From assembly GCA_041745535.1 (NCBI GenBank), contig JBGTIS010000334.1, positions 1-27,485 of the forward strand: 27,485 nucleotides of DNA, written 5' to 3'. The position numbers and the translations under genes are program-made. Each line of letters starts with the position of its first letter. Within the stretch, counting starts at the first letter, position 1. This stretch comes from JBGTIS01 sp041745535 (GTDB lineage Bacteria; Bacteroidota; Bacteroidia; Cytophagales; Cyclobacteriaceae). Below are positions 23,925 through 27,485 of this stretch, in pieces. Below the pieces are notes generated by a model. That model saw only the letters and a list, made by a program, of their open reading frames with translations, was not told where the DNA came from and ran no database searches.

Positions 23925-25340
23925 TTAAACATTTTCAGATGTTGACTGTAACGAACCTGACTTGGTTCTTTTTACCGGCAGCGCTTTTACAGCATCTGTT
24001 TTCAGAATGCTTTTTACTTCAGCGATATTGATCACCGGGAAGAACTTGGCAAACAGGAAGAAAAGAGTGAAAAACAAGCCGATGGTAAAAGAAAAGATAC
24101 CCATATCGTAAATAGTAGGGTGGAACATCGCCCAACTTGAAGGCAGGTAATCGCGATGCAGTGAGGTTACAATAATTACAAACCGCTCAAACCACATCCC
24201 TACGTTCACCACAATAGACAGGATAAAGGATGCCAAAATGCTTGTTCTTAGCTTTTTAAACCAGAATAACTGCGGCGAGATTACGTTACAGGTCATCATG
24301 GTCCAGTAAGCCCACCAGTAAGGTCCCGTAGCCCGGTTAATAAACGCGTATACCTCATAAGGCACACCGGAATACCAGGCCATAAAGAACTCCGTGGTAT
24401 ACGCCACCCCTACAATAGAACCTGTGACAAGTATAATAATATTCATCAACTCAATATGCCCTATAGTAATATAGTCTTCCAGCTTGTATACTTTTCGGGT
24501 AACCAGCAATAGCGTTTGCACCATGGCAAATCCTGAAAAAATCGCTCCTGCCACAAAGTAAGGAGGGAATATGGTAGTGTGCCATCCAGGGATTACAGAG
24601 GTGGCAAAGTCAAAGGATACGATGGTATGCACGGAAAGTACCAGTGGCGTAGATAAACCTGCCAAAACCAAGGCTACCACCTCATAGCGCTGCCAGGTTT
24701 TTGCACCTCCGTCCCATCCCATGCTGAGGCCGCCATATATAATTCTGGAAATTTTGTTCTGCGCGCGGTCTCGGATAGTAGCAAAGTCAGGGATTAGTCC
24801 CATATACCAGAATACCAGCGACACGGTAAAATACGTACTGATGGCAAACACGTCCCACAGTAAAGGGGAATTGAAATTTACCCACAACGATCCAAATGTA
24901 TTGGGAAGTGGAAATGCCCAGTAAAATCCTAACCAGGGGCGGCCCATGTGGATAACCGGAAACTGCAAGGCACAGATTACCGCGAAAATGGTCATGGCCT
25001 CAGCGGCCCGGTTGATGGACATACGCCACTTCTGACGGAAAAGCAACAGGATGGCAGATATCAGGGTACCCGCGTGACCGATCCCTACCCACCACACAAA
25101 GTTAGTGATGTCCCAGGCCCAGCCCACAGTTCTGTTCAGCCCCCACATGCCAATTCCATTCCACAGGGTTACAGCAAGCGCATATAAACCTACCATAAAG
25201 AAACCCAATGAAACGGTAAGAGCCAGCAACCAGGTTTTGGTAGGCTTTCCTTCTACGTGCCTGCAAATATCCACAGAAACATCATGTGCTGTTTTACCAC
25301 CGGTTATCAGCGGATCTCTTACTGAAGAAGTAACTTGCAT
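23925..25340 (-). CDS. actC: Alternative complex III subunit ActC (NrfD/PsrC type)
   Basis: This 471-residue membrane protein has about ten helices of the NrfD/PsrC family. Family features visible: GRPWLGFYWAFPLPNTFG, WGIGHAGT-like GIGHAGTLISAI, the loop FDFATSVIPGWHTTIFPP and DYITIGHIELMNIIIL. It binds menaquinol on the membrane side and passes electrons to the iron-sulfur subunit ActB, whose gene ends 15 bases upstream. There is no signal peptide, and the cytoplasmic N-terminus is long. Confidence 0.95.
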   Translation of the reverse strand: MQVTSSVRDPLITGGKTAHDVSVDICRHVEGKPTKTWLLALTVSLGFFMVGLYALAVTLWNGIGMWGLNRTVGWAWDITNFVWWVGIGHAGTLISAILLLFRQKWRMSINRAAEAMTIFAVICALQFPVIHMGRPWLGFYWAFPLPNTFGSLWVNFNSPLLWDVFAISTYFTVSLVFWYMGLIPDFATIRDRAQNKISRIIYGGLSMGWDGGAKTWQRYEVVALVLAGLSTPLVLSVHTIVSFDFATSVIPGWHTTIFPPYFVAGAIFSGFAMVQTLLLVTRKVYKLEDYITIGHIELMNIIILVTGSIVGVAYTTEFFMAWYSGVPYEVYAFINRATGPYWWAYWTMMTCNVISPQLFWFKKLRTSILASFILSIVVNVGMWFERFVIIVTSLHRDYLPSSWAMFHPTIYDMGIFSFTIGLFFTLFFLFAKFFPVINIAEVKSILKTDAVKALPVKRTKSGSLQSTSENV

Positions 25341-25355
25341 ATTAATATATTTTAA

Positions 25356-27485
25356 TTAAGCGTTATTTTCTACTGTTTCTATATTTCTGATTTTGGTCAG
25401 ATAAGCTATATTAGGCATTACCCGTATTTCTTGCAGTACATGATATGCTCTTCCCTCTACTTCATCGTTCAGTACCTGAGATATTTCGCTTGTAGGATCA
25501 TTCATATCTCCAAACAAAATAGCATCGGTAGGGCAGGCACTGGCACAGGCAGTAACAATGTCACCATCTTTCACTTTTCGCTTTTCTTTTCTGGCCTGAA
25601 GTTTACCTGCCTGAATGCGTTGCACACAGAAAGTACACTTTTCCATTACCCCGCGTGCTCTTACGGTTACATCTGGATTCAAAACCATTTTGCCCAGATC
25701 ATTGTTCATAGCTGTATTTTCCGGGAACCAATCGTTATCGTGGTATTTGAACCAGTTGAATCTCCGCACTTTATAAGGGCAGTTATTGGCACAATACCGG
25801 GTTCCGATACAACGGTTGTAAGTCATCTGGTTCAGTCCTTCCGTGCTGTGCGTGGTAGCGGCTACCGGGCACACGGTTTCGCAAGGCGCGTTATTACACT
25901 GCTGGCATAACATGGGCTGGAAAGTAACTTCAGGGTTTTCAGAAGCTTTTTCCAGGGCCTGGTAATCATCCACCGGAGCATCGCTGCTGTAATACCGGTC
26001 AATTCTGAGCCAGTGCATTTCTCTGCGCCTTAGAACTTCTTTTTTACCAACAACCGGAACATTGTTTTCTGATATGCAGGAAACGGTACAGGCACCACAC
26101 CCAGTACAGGAGTTCATATCGATAACCATTCCCCAATGGTGGTTCGGGTATTTATGACCTTTCCACAAGGTAATATCTTCTGGATCTTTTTTACCTTCTG
26201 AGGTTGCTATTTCCGGAAAAAACCGGCCTGCTCTCGGGTTAGCCTGATAAGCTGATAAGGTAGATTCCTGGATCACTGTTTCCCTGCCCATATAAGTTTC
26301 GTGGGTTTGGGTACGCGCTATTTCATAAGTATCGCCAGTAAGATCTATTTTAATATCTCCTAAATTAAAATTCACATAGTTGTTACCCACTTTTCCAACC
26401 AATGGGTATGCATTTACACCAACCAGGTTCCCCACTTTTCCAGCTTTAACTCTTCCATACCCAACGGCCAGGCCAACCGTTCCATTGGCTTGCCCGGGCT
26501 GTATCAGTACGGGAACCGTATAGGTTTTACCGTCTACAGAAAGCGTTACTTTCTGGGTGGTATTTTCAACCATTTTAATTCCCAGTTCGCTGGCCATACT
26601 TTGCGAAATAGTCAGATAGTTGTCCCAGCAGGCTTTTGAGATTGGATCGGGCATTTCCTGCAACCAGGGGTTATTGGCCTGTGTACCATCACCTATGCTG
26701 ATCTTCTGATAAAGTACCAGTTCAACCCCTTGTTTGTCGGGTTGATACGTTTTGCCGATGCTGACCGCAACTGCCGGCAAATTGAACGATAAGGCTGATG
26801 CGGTTCCCGAGCCGCCGCTGATATCTACTACGCCATCGTACAGACTTCTGTCCCAGAAAGCCTGAAAATCGAGAATCCTTGATTGTGCGGTAAATACGGT
26901 GTTTTTCCAGCTATCCTGAAGATAAGTGTAATAATCAGTGTTATTCCCGGCCCATTTCAGAAAAGTTTCCTGCGCCTGCCGGGTATTGAATAGAGGCGTA
27001 ATAGCCGGCTGGGCAAGGCTGTAGGTTCCGGTTTTAGGTTCCGCGTCATTCCACGATTCAAGATAATGATGGTCAGGCACTATAAAATCAGCAAACGCTG
27101 CTGTTTCATCCAGCCTGTCGGAAGTAGAAATTTTTAGTTTTATATTGGAAAGCGCGTTTTCAAGCTCTCTACCTTTCGGGTGGTTATATACCGGATTGGC
27201 ATTGTAGAAAATAACAGTGCCGATGCTTCCGGCAGCCGCATCCGTCAGGAACTGATCCAAATCAGCATCAATTCCCTTTTTATAATATGACGCTATGGTG
27301 GTAATGGTGCTTCCATAGTTACCCAGCACATCATTAATGGCGTTTACTACTGTTTGCACAGCCGCATCATTAGAACCTGATACCACCAAAGACTTGCCCT
27401 GGTTGGCCCAAAGTTCGTTCGCTGCCTGTTCCAGATGCGCCACATTTTCTACTACTTTGCTATTCAGCGATGGTCTTCCGGCTTT
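25356..27485 (-). CDS. actB: Alternative complex III subunit ActB (iron-sulfur, molybdopterin-oxidoreductase-like), 5' end outside the window
   Basis: The frame remains open to the right edge, with KAGRPSLNSKVVEN ahead of an internal GTG at 27443; the real start and several hundred residues lie outside. The visible N-terminal part is the degenerate molybdopterin-oxidoreductase domain (PDHHYLESWNDAEPKTGTYS), which in ActB has no cofactor. The C-terminal part (encoded near 26110-25500) has ferredoxin-type clusters: CTGCGACTVSC, CQQCNNAPCETVCP, CIGTRYCANNCP and CTFCVQRI/CASACP, fitting three [4Fe-4S] and one [3Fe-4S] cluster. It carries electrons from ActC to ActA. It is first in this window of the actBCDEF-cox operon; actA is expected just beyond. 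Confidence 0.95.
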   Translation of the reverse strand, partial: KAGRPSLNSKVVENVAHLEQAANELWANQGKSLVVSGSNDAAVQTVVNAINDVLGNYGSTITTIASYYKKGIDADLDQFLTDAAAGSIGTVIFYNANPVYNHPKGRELENALSNIKLKISTSDRLDETAAFADFIVPDHHYLESWNDAEPKTGTYSLAQPAITPLFNTRQAQETFLKWAGNNTDYYTYLQDSWKNTVFTAQSRILDFQAFWDRSLYDGVVDISGGSGTASALSFNLPAVAVSIGKTYQPDKQGVELVLYQKISIGDGTQANNPWLQEMPDPISKACWDNYLTISQSMASELGIKMVENTTQKVTLSVDGKTYTVPVLIQPGQANGTVGLAVGYGRVKAGKVGNLVGVNAYPLVGKVGNNYVNFNLGDIKIDLTGDTYEIARTQTHETYMGRETVIQESTLSAYQANPRAGRFFPEIATSEGKKDPEDITLWKGHKYPNHHWGMVIDMNSCTGCGACTVSCISENNVPVVGKKEVLRRREMHWLRIDRYYSSDAPVDDYQALEKASENPEVTFQPMLCQQCNNAPCETVCPVAATTHSTEGLNQMTYNRCIGTRYCANNCPYKVRRFNWFKYHDNDWFPENTAMNNDLGKMVLNPDVTVRARGVMEKCTFCVQRIQAGKLQARKEKRKVKDGDIVTACASACPTDAILFGDMNDPTSEISQVLNDEVEGRAYHVLQEIRVMPNIAYLTKIRNIETVENNA

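Noticed and set aside
23386..27485. Idea that the actBCD block is a polysulfide or nitrite reductase (PsrABC/NrfD type)
   Set aside because: The DUF3341 gene, the monoheme ActE, actF and the adjoining oxidase genes identify it as alternative complex III.

Overview
The window reads as a chromosomal piece of an aerobic member of the Bacteroidota, probably Cytophagales- or Chitinophagales-like. The main reason is the right half: a minus-strand operon for alternative complex III (Act) runs directly into an aa3-type cytochrome c oxidase operon, an arrangement typical of that phylum. DUF6702, a CtlX-type hydrolase, an AraC protein with a DUF6597-like N-terminus and the general lack of Shine-Dalgarno sites fit the same placement. 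No tRNA, rRNA or CRISPR array was seen.

Left part (1-5465), accessory and scarred. It holds a partial unrecognised protein of about 340 residues running off the left edge. Just upstream of it is a truncated relic of a Tc-toxin B-subunit (TcdB/SpvB-like) gene, then a cysteine-rich exported serine hydrolase with an AraC-type regulator. Next come relics of an IS256-family transposase, of a helix-turn-helix transposase, of a UmuD-like S24 protein and of an IS66-family transposase. Among them sits a small ORF with a lamin-tail-like domain. Several relics lie outside any long ORF and were found only by reading frames through stops and frameshifts.

Middle (5466-13403), ordinary metabolic and envelope genes: a CtlX-like guanidino-group hydrolase, a DUF6702 exported protein, an MBL-fold hydrolase, a YdcF-like membrane protein, an LytM/M23 peptidase overlapping an FAH-family gene by 41 bp, and a GH15 trehalase/glucoamylase-like enzyme on the plus strand.

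Right part (13421-27485), the respiratory block, all on the minus strand. In transcription order: actB (cut by the window edge), actC, actD, actE, actF, cytochrome oxidase subunit II, subunit I, ctaA (heme A synthase), ctaB (heme O synthase), two subunit III genes, subunit IV, an intrinsic terminator, then an SCO-like protein and a DUF420 protein. Act oxidises menaquinol and passes electrons through the ActE cytochrome to the oxidase. CtaB and CtaA make heme a, and the SCO and DUF420 proteins are probable assembly factors. Two of these assembly proteins are odd: the SCO protein keeps CxxxC but has no histidine after residue 78, and the DUF420 protein carries a perfect EF-hand calcium-loop pattern in an extramembrane loop.
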